From contig NC_071668.1 in NCBI RefSeq assembly GCF_028554725.1, positions 43,166,501 through 43,230,500 on the forward strand: a stretch of DNA of 64,000 nucleotides. The letters run 5' to 3'. Made by a program: the position numbers and the translations under genes. The notes below the pieces were generated by a model. It saw nothing but the letters and a program-made list of their open reading frames with translations. It was not told the origin of the DNA and ran no database searches. Below, one piece after another: positions 10,984 to 21,786 of the stretch; positions within the stretch are counted from its first letter, which is position 1; each line of letters begins with the position of its first letter. Source of the DNA: Zeugodacus cucurbitae. Its lineage: Eukaryota; Arthropoda; Insecta; Diptera; Tephritidae.

Positions 10984-12037
10984 GTATAACATTTCTTAGC
11001 TTTTTCAAGGATAATGATTCGCACCAAAAAATAAAATAAATTAATATATAAATATTTTAAATTAAAAAGTTTAATTATCATTTGTAATTTTTGTTAATAT
11101 ATAAGGATTTGTAAAAATAACTAAGAAATTAAATTATATAAGAATAGACGTACGTTGGATAAATGTGTACTTTTAAGAATCAATATAAAATATAAGAAAT
11201 TATATAATTATAGAAAATAATACGGTGTTAGTATATTATTGATTATGCTTATATCTGCAAATTTCTGCAGCTAACTTTAGCATTTATATTACCTTAAGAC
11301 ACATACAAATACACTGGACAAAAAAATCAAAGAGGGAGAGGGGGGAACACAACTAAAACTTTAACTAAACATAATAAAGACGCATACAACATCTACAAAA
11401 AACAAGGTAAAGAAAAGCTTTCATTTAAAAAAATACAACACAAATAAGCTTTTATTAATTTTGGAACATAAAATTTTTACGTTTCACTTTAAAATCCATT
11501 TAAAATCATTAAAATTCGCGAAAGAAATTATTCGACAGACCACTTTGAATTGGCCCTTTAGTTGTGAAGTATTCGCTGCGCTTTGAAAATTAACATGTGC
11601 TCGCGTCTTCGAATCTATTTTTAGAAAGTTACGTTAGATTTTCAGATAAAACTGTTTTGCCATATTCAATTCGTTGATATTTTGTCAAAATATTTTGTTA
11701 TAATTTCTTTGATACGCACTTATCTCAAAACTCTCAATTTCATTTTTCAAGTCCGTGGGCACGTTATCTCTAAAAGTTATGAAACAATTTTGTTCAAATT
11801 TTGAATATTATCTAGTTAATGAACGAATAATTTTTTATATTTTTATTACAACTATTTTTTTCGATCCAATATATGCCGAAAACTTGATAATAAAGTGAGT
11901 TTTTTGTTAAAATTCTGTAAAAAGTTCAAATTTTAATCTTTTCTTTTTTCATTCGTTCATCAACTAGATGTATACATTTACAAACGCATAAGCACTGGCG
12001 TAGACATCAAGAAGAAGAAGAATAAAATAAACAATTA
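10984..12037. other. Unassigned AT-rich DNA
   Basis: No open frames or recognisable repeats. It could include the 3' tail of the Helentron relic, whose end I cannot define. Confidence 0.35.
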
Positions 12038-12547
12038 CAGTGGAACTTCTCTAACTCGAATCTCCATAATCCACAAAAAAAATTCGAGTTATAATAATTA
12101 AATAAAACATAAATATTTCCAAAAGCTATAAGATATAGCTTTATACACAGTTTTAATTATTTACTTCGCATAACGTTTTATTTAAATACGTTAAAACATA
12201 TATCCTGTAATTTTGTTTGTTGCACTTTGCTATTGTTTGGCTCTTGACGTCTGTATCATGTATTTGTTACATGATTTATGAAAGAGTAATATCATATTTT
12301 ATTCTCCTCCATACGATATAGAGGGACTCTTTTAAAATTGTGCCTCGATAGTAAAATTTTAAATTTTGTATTATGCCCTTGTCGAAAAGTTCGATTAATG
12401 GAAGGAGATTTGTATGAAATTTGACTTCTATTGCCAATTCAAGAGTTCAAGTTATGAGAGTTTCGAATTATGGAAGGAAATTTGTATGCAATTTGATTTC
12501 TAAACTATATTGCCAATACAAAAGTTCGAATTATGGAAGTTCCACTG
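12038..12547. mobile_element. pogo/Tigger-like MITE
   Basis: The 510-bp element starts CAGTGGAACTTC and ends GAAGTTCCACTG, flanked by TA on both sides (12036-12037, 12548-12549). CAGTGGAAC-type ends with a TA target are typical of pogo-group Tc1/mariner elements. The right part holds about two and a half imperfect direct repeats of the terminal sequence (GTTCGA.TTATGGAAG followed by TTGTATG.AATTTGA) between 12388 and 12540. No coding sequence remains. Confidence 0.7.
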
Positions 12548-12782
12548 TACTATAATTAATATAAAATAATATTCATTTTTTTACGTGTTTATTAATGAAG
12601 ATTTTCCTTATAACCTCCTCGATTCAATAAACATCCGTTTATAGTGGAAAATTTAATTAAACTGAAACCAATTGATACTTATGTAATGGTTGATTGTTTA
12701 AAAAACGATTGCTTTAATGTAGGCTATTTTTTAAACCTTTCCGTACTTGTCAAGAGTCAATAATTAAACCATGCTTCAAGTA

Positions 12783-14368
12783 CGTTTGTTCACATAATGG
12801 TTGTTTGTAACAACTAAAACTAAAAGATTTAGATACAGAGTCATATATACCAAAGTGATCAGGGTGCTGAGTAGGTTTGAAATCCGGATGTTTGTCCGTC
12901 CGTCCGACTGTCCGTCTGTGCAAGCTGTAACTTGAGTAAAAATTAAAATATCTTGACGAAACTTGGCACAAATATACCTTGAGACCGTGAGGGGGCTGCT
13001 TTCGAAAATGCCGTCCACTGCCACGTCCACAAAATGGCGAAAACCGAAAACACATAAAGTGTCATAACTAAGCTACAAATAAAGTTATAAAAGTAAAATT
13101 TGGTAGAAATGATTGCACTAGAAAGGGGTATATCTGGATGTATTTGTTTTGGAGAAGGGGTCACAAACAGGTTTTTTGTATATATCTCGCAAACCAATAA
13201 AGCTAAACAAACCAAACTTTCTGCAGTCGGTTCCCTTATGTACCCCATCATACACAACGAAAATAGCGGGAATCGGATAATAACCACGTCCACCTCCCAT
13301 ACAAAGGTTATGCTGAAAATGATTAAAAGTGCGTTAACTCACTAACGAATACTCAGATTTTTTTACAAAATGGAAAATGGGCTTTGGCGTCGCCCACTTA
13401 TGGGTAAAAAAATTTTTTCTCAGGAACTACTCGACCGATTTCAATGAAATTTGGTATATAGCATTTTCTTGACACCCTGATGACACGTGTGGAAAATCGG
13501 TTCACAACCACGACTACTTTCCATATAACTCAATTTTGAATTCCATCTCATTCCTTCATTTTATAATATATATGTACATAACGAACCAATGAAGATAGTG
13601 TGATAAAACTTTACACAACTACTGTATGTGATCAGTATCAGATCATAACTTGTGAAAAAATTTAGAAATCGGACTATAACTTTTCGATGTCCGGATATCG
13701 AATATGCAGAGTTCAGTGCCTTCGGGTAATTTTTCACCGAAAATATCGGTGAATCTCTCAGATATCTTATTTAAGGGAAGGGATCAGAGGGAATATTTTT
13801 CTTTCTCTGTACCAAAAATGGTTAAAATCGGTTCATCACTTCCCCTAGCTCGTATATACCTAATTATAGGTTTTTCAAAAATACGATGGGCTTAATTGTG
13901 AAATCGGTTCAGGAATTACCTCAGCTATCATATACAATATATGACGATTTTCGTTATTCTATTGGACTTTATGCCGAATATATGGGTCAAATTGTGTGTT
14001 ACCTTAACCCTGGACGGTCATCCTTTTTTTTTTGTACATTAACGTCATCCTTCGTCAATATGACGACGACTTATTTCAAATCCATTTTCTGTAGGGTGTG
14101 AGTCGAAATAATGAACGCGTTTTATTTTATTTATTTATTTATTTCATTATTAATAAATGCAAGTAAAAAATAAAAAGGAAAACTTATATTCTTTTAACTT
14201 AAAATTAATAATTCACAGTCTTCTAAAAACATATTTACAGTGAAAACAAAATAGTTCGTAGTCATTTTGACGAAGGATGACCGTCTAGGGTTAAAAAAAA
14301 CTATAGCAATAAATTGCGATAGTATAAAATGTTCGGTTGCACCCGAACTTAGCCTTTCCTTACTTGTT
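12783..14368 (-). mobile_element. DINE-like repeat, copy 3, with an internal MITE
   Basis: Read on the minus strand, the element starts at 14368 with AACAAGTAAGGAAAGGCTAA and the GTTCGGGTGCAACCGAAC hairpin. It ends near 12783 with the CAACCATTATGTGAACAAAC block. The 3' hairpin itself is missing. The GGAC-type microsatellite lies at about 12895-12920. A piggyBac-type MITE is inserted at 14008-14290. Divergence from other copies is moderate, so this is an older copy. Confidence 0.8.
14008..14290. mobile_element. piggyBac-type MITE
   Basis: The 283-bp insert has ends CCCTGGACGGTCATCC and GGATGACCGTCTAGGG, flanked by TTAA on both sides (14004-14007, 14291-14294). A TTAA target with CCCT-starting ends is the piggyBac signature. 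The left end has an extra copy of the GTCATCCTTCGTCAATATGAC segment. It contains no transposase. Confidence 0.85.
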
Positions 14369-16499
14369 AATTTTTAAATTATTTATTGATCAAAAGGTTA
14401 GAGCATAAAATATAATATCCTTAGATAAGTAATAGCATTATTTTAAGATGAATCAAAACTTAACTTTTTATGTACTTCGGTATTATTTCAATTCCATAAG
14501 TTCCAAAATATTAAGCGTTTGGGTGTTCAAATATTACAAAAAAGATTCGAAAAAATTCAATAAATAAGACCCATATATTATATTTAAAAAATAACAAAAA
14601 TTGCTTTTGAGTAAGTTTGTTTTAAAAAAATATTAAATTTATAATGGAATGGAAATATGTGCTGATAAGTAGACGAGTTAGCCATGGATATGATAGTTTG
14701 TCGCAATATCTGTTGGTGGTTTGCACACCTGACAGACAAGACTCATAATGAGGTCTTTGAGCGCATAAGTCTCCAACGTGCAGAATCAACAACGTGTATC
14801 CTCACAAGAAACATGTGGCTCTCCTCACACATTGTTGCTGCAGTTGTTATTATATCAACTTCACGACATGAGTACATGTGTGGCATTAAACACTTGGTAT
14901 TGTGCCCGCACTGAATTCCCACCCAATCGGTCTTTCATATACTTAGCGTCTTGGTCGTGGCCACACGCTTTGGCCACAAATAGATTTGGCTACATAACAG
15001 GCAGCAACAGCACACTATCACCACACAGGTACACTACATCATTGGATGACACACTCGACGCTGAGGCACATTTCAAGTTCATTACATTGCAGTGCACAGC
15101 ATTCTGCTGAAACGCTCCCGTGTGGCTTGTGTTTTGTTTTTGTTCGTATTGTTGCTATCGTAGGAAGCCACTTTCGTACTGTAGATACAAATATTTGTAT
15201 GAATGTGACTGGCAATGGAACCATTTATTACTCCAACGGAAATTGCCCCATACAAGCAACTGGTGTTGAAGTGAAATATATGTTATGTGTTATCTTAATA
15301 AAATTTCGTGGGAACATGATTGCAAAATTACTTGCTATTGAACTCTTTTTGATCCAAATTTCTAAAAATTGGTATACTGGTTGAATCATATTATATCATT
15401 CTAATTATAAACTGGTATTTTTCTTGACAAGATCGATATTTCATCGCTAGGCTTGCCACTACACCTTCCTTAGACTTCGCTGTTTAAGTTGATGTAAAAG
15501 TTTATCGCTTTTACGAGTACGGAAATGTTGCCTGCAAACAAATACATACAAGAAGCAACACCGACAGAGGTATTGTCAGGAAGTATGTAGTATATATTTT
15601 TGGGCATTATTTTTTTAAAAGAAAGTACTCGGTCGATTGTTTTGCTGACATTTCATTTTTAGCTACTTTTCAAAATTTTTTCTTAACAAAAATATTGAAA
15701 AATAACGGAGGTATATGCTGTCTTCGGAGGTGCCAAAAAAAGCTCCCTAACTGCTGACACCTAACCGGCCGAATGAGTTGCCGAAAAGTTCAAAAAGGTT
15801 ATTAAAGTTAAATATATTTCCTATACAATGGCATACGATTTTTGAAAAATAGCAAACATTTACAAAATGGCGTAGTTCTGAAAATATTTTAATGCTAAAT
15901 TGACAACTTTCAACCTATCAAAAAGATCGTATGTCATCGTATAGTCAATATATTCGAATGTTCAGTTTAAATTTGAAGTCGATCGGTCAATGCATCGTTG
16001 AGTTATGATGTCAGCAATTTTAAGAAATGTCGTTTCGAGAAAAACGCGTTTAAAGTTTCGACTATAGCTGCTTATACCATATAGCGGTCGCTCTTTAGAA
16101 CGCTGTCATTCAAAAACTATTCAAGATACGATCTCGCTTTCACTGGATATTTTTGAAAGTATAAACTATCGAATAAGCAAAAAATAAAAAAATCGATTTT
16201 TTGAAAATGTCACACTGGTATAGCCTCTTAAATAAAATGAGGAATGACACTTTTCTTTTCGAATCAAACATACTTATATTTCTTATATATTGGTGTCACT
16301 TAAATAATCACTGTAAACTGAATATTTTGGCAACAATTTGACAGAGAAATTACGGGTACTCAATTTTTACATAAATAATGTGTATAACCTTTAAACTCAA
16401 TATAACTTGTCGCATCTATCAGTCATGCTCGGTACGGCAACAAATAAAGAAGAGGGCCACTTAAGAGAATATAGAAAATGTTTGAAACATATATGTATG
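14369..16499. other. Unassigned DNA
   Basis: The stretch 14690-15260 is less AT-rich and complex in sequence, with no frame I can assign. From about 15700 to 16240 the text (GTCGATCGGTCAATGCATCG, AAAAACGCGTTTAAAGTTTC) has the look of a non-coding dispersed insect repeat, but I have no second copy here to confirm it. Confidence 0.35.
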
Positions 16500-16508
16500 T
16501 ATGTACAT

Positions 16509-16689
16509 GGGGGATGGGGTCATATGTAGAAGTTCACGCAAGTGAGGAAAGTTTCTGATTGCCATTCACTTGGGAGTGGCCAGGAACGATTCTTTTGCAT
16601 ATGACTCAAGCAGCTCACGACTTCCGGCTTTAGACCAAGTATCCCCTGGGTAGCTAACAGACATCCTTTTGGAGGCGAGCTAAAGTGAG
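16509..16689 (+). ncRNA. Candidate HDV-like self-cleaving ribozyme in RTE leader
   Basis: GGGGGAT at 16509-16515 can pair with ATCCCCT at 16641-16647 as a 7-bp P1 beginning with a G.U pair at the element's first base. A P3-like hairpin (ACTT..AAGT, 16620-16640) abuts the second P1 strand. GGG follows it (16648-16650) and could form P1.1 with CC at 16624-16625. CTAAA at 16680-16684 sits where the catalytic C joins P2. CTCAC (16614-16618) and GTGAG (16685-16689) form a short P2. A 10-bp helix (16517-16526 with 16598-16607) closes an inserted domain with a GCAA tetraloop hairpin. P4 is weak. HDV-like ribozymes are known at 5' ends of R2 and some RTE elements. The assignment is inferred from fold and covariation with 62443. 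Confidence 0.5.
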
Positions 16690-16756
16690 AAGGCGAAGCC
16701 CGCTTCTGCGGTTGTGCGTAGGGCTTGAGACCCACCACATAAAAAAAATCTCCCCA

Positions 16757-19057
16757 ATGAAAACAAACACCGAGCCTCGGATGAGAAACCCCCCTTTTGA
16801 TGACGACCCCTGCAAACGTACTAAGGATCATGATTTGAGGGCATGCACCTGGAATGTCCGGACTCTTAATTGGGAAGGTGCCTCTGCCGAGCTGGTTGAT
16901 GTCCTCATACAACTAAAGGCTGACATCACCGCCGTCCAAGAAGTGCGATGGACGGGACAAGGACGGAAGAAGGTGGGTCCTTGTGACATCTACTACAGCG
17001 GCCATATAAAGGAGCGCAAATTCGGTGTTGGATTTGTGGTGGGAGAGAGACTACGTCGCCGAGTCCTGGCATTCACCCCGGTGGATGAACGTCTTGCCAC
17101 AATCCGCATAAAATCGAGGTTCTTCAACATATCGCTGATTTGCGCCCACGCCCCAACGGAAGAGAAGGACGATGTGACCAAAGATGCTTTCTATGAGCGC
17201 CTAGAACGCACCTATGAGAGCTGCCCCCGCCACGATGTCAAAATCGTGCTTGGCGATTTTAACGCCAGGGTGGGTAAAGAAGGTGTCTTTGGCACAACAG
17301 TCGGAAAATTCAGCCTCCATGACGAAACATCGCCAAACGGCCTGAGGCTGATCGACTTCGCTGGGGCCCGAAATATGGTTGTCTGTAGTACCAGATTCCA
17401 GCATAAAAAAATCCCCTGATCGAAACACGCGCAATCAAATCGATCACGTTGTGATAGACGGAAGACATGTCTCCAGTGTTTTAGACGTGCGTACGATCCG
17501 AGGACCAAACATTGACTCGGACCATTATCTAGTAGCAGCAAAGATACGCACTCGCCTCTGTGCAGCAAAGAACGCCCGTCAACAAACACAAGGAAGGTTC
17601 GACGTCGAAAAGCTGCAATCACAACCGACAGCCGAACGATTTTCTACTCGACTTGCACTCCTGCTCTCTGAGAGCACTCATCAGCATCTCGATATAAGGG
17701 TGCTGTGGAACGGCATCTCAAACTCATTGCATACCGCTGCAGCCGAAACAATTGGTCTCCGGCAACGCCAAAAACCAGTTGGTACGATGAGAATTGTCGT
17801 TCCGCAGTGGAGAGAAAACAGACTGCCTACCTCGCAACGTTGCGATCGACCACAACACGTTTGGGGTGGGATAGATATCGAGAACTGAAGAGGGAAGCGA
17901 GACGCATTTGCAGACGTAAAAAGAAAGAGGCCGAAATGCGTGAGTATGAAAAGCTTGAAAAGCTGGCCGACATGGGTAATGCTCGAAAATTTTATGAAAA
18001 GATGAGGCGATTAACAGAAGGTTTCAAGACCGGAGCATTATCATGTAGGGACCAAGAAGGTAATCTGGTAACGGATGTCCAGAGCACACTGGGATTATGG
18101 AGGGAACACTTCTCCGACCTGCTCAATGGCAGTGAAAGTACAACACCAGGAGATGGCGAACCCGATTCCCCAATCGATGACGATGGAATAGATGTTCCAT
18201 TACCCGACCATGAAGAAATTCGAATAGCAATTACCCGCTTGAAGAACAACAAAGCGGCGGGGGCCGATGGATTACCGGCCGAGCTATTCAAATATGGCGG
18301 CGAAGAATAGCTTCTTTGTAGAATATGGTCGGAAGAAAGCATGCCTGACGATTGGAATCTTAGTGTGCTCTGCCCAATCCATAAGAAGGGAGATCCCACA
18401 ATCTGCGCCAACTACCGTGGTATAAGTCTCCTCAATATCGCATATAAGGTTTTGTCGAGCGTATTGTGTGAAAGACTAAAGCCCACCGTCAACGAACTGA
18501 TTGGACCTTATCAGTGTGGCTTTAGACCTGGAAAATCCACAATGGACCAGATATTCACCATGCGCCAAATCTTGGAAAAGACCCGAGAGAGAAGAATCGA
18601 TACTCACCATCTTTTTATCGATTTTAAAGCTGCCTTCGATAGCACGAAAAGGAGCTGCCTTTATGCCGCGATGTCTGAATTTGGTATCCCTGCAAAATTA
18701 ATACGGCTATGTAAGTTGACGTTGAGCAACACCAAACGAGGCTTCAGACAGGGTGACTCACTATCATGCGACTTCTTCAATCTATTGCTGGAAAAAATAA
18801 TACGAGCAGCAGAGCTAAATAGAGAGGGTACAATCTTCTACAAGAGTGTACAGCTCCTGGCGTATGCCGATGATATTGATATCATCGGAAGCAACAACCG
18901 CGCCGTTTGTTCTGCGTTTTCCAGACTAGATAAAGAAGCGAAACGTATGGGTCTGGTGGTGATTAGGACAAGACGAAATATCTCCTGTCATCAAACAAAC
19001 AGTCAGCGCACTCGCGTCTTGGCTCCCACGTCACTGTTGACAGTCATAACTTTGAAG
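16757..19057 (+). pseudogene. RTE polyprotein, endonuclease and most of RT, broken
   Basis: The start codon at 16757 matches that of the copy at 62688. The endonuclease is open to 17419, with TWNVRTL, VQEVRWTG, CAHAPTE and GDFNARVG. A deletion of about 20 bases near 17405 shifts the frame (17379-17888 carries IDHVVIDGRH and the S-D-H-Y motif). A one-base loss near 17785 restores the frame of 17705-18310. At 18301-18309 an 18-base net deletion leaves an in-frame TAG. The reverse transcriptase continues from 18341 with YRGISLLNIAYKVL, FIDFKAAFDS and YADDIDIIG. It lacks 16 residues (48 bases) at 18733 relative to the copy at 48426. Near 18961 the frame shifts again before the Jockey insertion. 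Confidence 0.9.
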
Positions 19058-19146
19058 TTTTTTTTTTTTTTTCAATATTTCTTTATTTATTGAATCTGCT
19101 TTTACTTTAAGCCTAACAATAAGTTATAAAATCTTAAAACAATAAG

Positions 19147-21786
19147 TTATAAAATCTTAAAACTACTACTACAGGAATGTACTAAGGCATTAGCCAATGG
19201 GTTTGGGTGATCACGGAGTTTAGATATATATTTCAATCTGCTGTCCTCTACTGCTTTCTTCACCATAGGGATACCAAGATCTTTATGGATATTTTCATTG
19301 CGAATGTACAATGGTGAGCACGTGATTGATCTAAGCATTTTCGATTGGAACCTTTTTATTATATCAATATTAGTTGCACAGGTCGTACCCCACAGTTGAA
19401 TGCCATACATCCAAATCGGCTTTAGGACCGCATTGTATAAAAGCACTTTGTTGTCTAGGCTAAGTTTAGAGTTTTTATTTAAAAGCCAATTTAAATTTGC
19501 AGCTCTAATCTTCATGCACGTTATTTTACTAGATATATGTTTTCTCCATGTAAGCCTTCTATCTAGGTGAATACCAAGATAGGTAACTTCATTCACTTGA
19601 GGCACTAGAATATTGTTCATTTTTACTGCCGGGCACATTTTTGGTCTTAGCGAAAATGTAACGTGCTTACACTTTTGTTCATTCACATTTATACGCCAGT
19701 TGGCTAGCCATTCTTCGACAGATCTTAAGTGCTCCGATAATATTCTTGATGCTATAATGTGGCATTTGTTAAGGATCACTAAAGCTGTATCATCCGCGAA
19801 AGTTGATGTCAAAACATTATGAGCTGTTGGAAGATCAGCAGTATATATGATGTACAGAGTTGGGCCTAAAACACTGCCTTGTGGTACACCAGCTCTTATT
19901 GGTCGTTCATCAGATATGAAGTCTCCCACTTTAACCATATATTGTCTATTTTTTAGATAAGACTCCAATATTTTATACAATTCTAAAGGCAGAATGTTTT
20001 TAATCTTATATAAAAGCCCTTCATGCCAGACCTTATCAAATGCCTGAGCTACGTCTAGAAATATAGCTGAACAGTACTCTCTGTGCTCGAATGCTTTCCT
20101 TATTTCGTTAGTTATTCTATTTACTTGTTCTATTGTACTATGTTTTGCACGAAACCTGAATTGGTGCGTTGGTATTACATTATTTTCGTGGAGGAAAGGA
20201 GACATCTTTGATAGTAGCACCTTTTCAAATATTTTCGAAAGGCAGGGTAGAAGACTGATTGGTCTGTATGAAGACGGCTGTGTCAAGTCTTTCCCAGGTT
20301 TATCTATCAGGATAATCTGCGACTTTTTCCACGAAATTGGATAGTATCCGAAACTTAGAATTGCATTGAAGAGCAAAGAGAGCACCTCTACAGCAATATT
20401 TGGTAACTCAATTAGCAATTTTGGGGTGATATTATCATGTCCTGGCGACTTTTTTGGATTAAGTTCTTTTATGATGCCAATAATTTCAGAAGGTGAAGAC
20501 TTAAAGGACTCGGGCGACTCATTTGCTGTGGTAGGTAAGATTGACAATTTAAAGTTATTCTTTGGGCAATTTGGTTGAAATATCTTTTCTAGGTCATTTG
20601 CAAAACAAGTAGCCTTTTCCTCGTCACTTCGAGCCCAATTTCCCCCCAAGTCTCGTATAGCATGTTGGAGTCGACTGGTGGCTTCATGGACTTTTGGGCT
20701 TTCCAAAGTGAATTTTGCTTGCTTGAGTTTGGACACAACTTCTTTATATATATTTTATTGCTGAGTTCTTCCTCGCGTTTAAGCGCTTTTTTTAATTTGC
20801 GTACAGCAGATTTCAATTGAAGCTGAGTGGAAGGGGAGCGATTTATCTGCCATTCTCGTCTAACACGTCTTTTTTCGTTTACAAACTGTTCTATTTCTCT
20901 ATTACTGATTTTCCTGAGACCAAGTGGCTTATAGCTTTTCTTTGGTGTTGCTAAGACCGCTGCGTTAATAATTATATCATTGAGTTCCCTTATAGTTTCG
21001 TCAATGTCTCCTTCTGTATTTATTTTGTATTCAATATTAATGTGGCTACTCACGTATTTTTTGTATTTTAGCCAGTTCGTTTTGTGAGATGTTAGGCCAA
21101 CTTTCTTTTCAACAAATATGGGTTGTTCACATAACTTTATTAGTATAGGAGAGTGATCAGAAGATAGGTCAGTACATGTATCTACTGTTATGTGCGATTT
21201 ATCTATATTTTTGATTACTGCAAAATCAATTAAATCTGGTATTTTTACGATCAGTAGGCCAATATGTCGGCTTACCCGGGGATATTATATCAAGGTTATT
21301 GCGCCTATTTATAATAGTATGATACAGCTGTCGTCCTTTTGGATTAATAAGTCGTGAGCCCCAATATATATGTTTTGCATTGTAATCTCCACCTGCTAGA
21401 AATCTATGACCTAGCGTTTCAAAAAAGTCTTTAAATTCAATCTCTGTAATTTTAAAACGAGGTGGACAGTATATAGCCGTCAGGTTTAAGTCTCCGCAAC
21501 GATTTTTTATAGATATTGTTGTAGCTTGTAACTGCGCTGTAGCATGAGATTCTAATGCGTGGTGGCTTAATCGTTTTCTAACTAACACTGCTGTTCCACC
21601 ATGTGCCTTTCCATCTGGGTGATTTGTAACATAGAGTCTATACTCAAAGAAATTATTTTTATTCGTAAGATGGGTTTCTGACAACAGCATTACATCTACA
21701 TTATTTTCATTCAGAAATCTAATAAGCTCCAATTCATGTTGGTTAACACCATTAGCATTCCATATACAAATGTTAAGTACGCTCAT
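19147..21786 (-). pseudogene. Jockey ORF2 (endonuclease and reverse transcriptase), frameshifted
   Basis: ORF2 starts at 21786 in an ATGA overlap with the ORF1 stop. The endonuclease part (21786-21226) shows NICIWNANG, LLSETHL, GGTAVLVR and GGDYNAKH. It loses frame at the P-x-D-R segment where the copy at 58306 has KIPDLIDFAV. A middle block (21053-20589) and the reverse transcriptase block (20736-19147) follow in other frames. The latter holds YRPISLLPCLSKIFEK, the FADD active site (STFADDTALV) and the C-terminal region. The conserved F-G-F-R motif is changed to FRFR here. The product would nick target DNA and copy the RNA at the nick; this copy cannot make it in one piece. Confidence 0.9.

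Noticed and set aside
16648..16680. A clear P4 stem for the ribozyme model
   Set aside because: Only a 3-bp TCC/GGA stem can be drawn in the first copy and it does not hold in the second. P4 is left undefined.
16520..16912. Minus-strand open frames over the RTE 5' region (also 17212-17622, 17992-18411, 62549-62920, 63132-63419)
   Set aside because: They mirror the RTE coding frame, show no domain, and recur only because the RTE copies recur.
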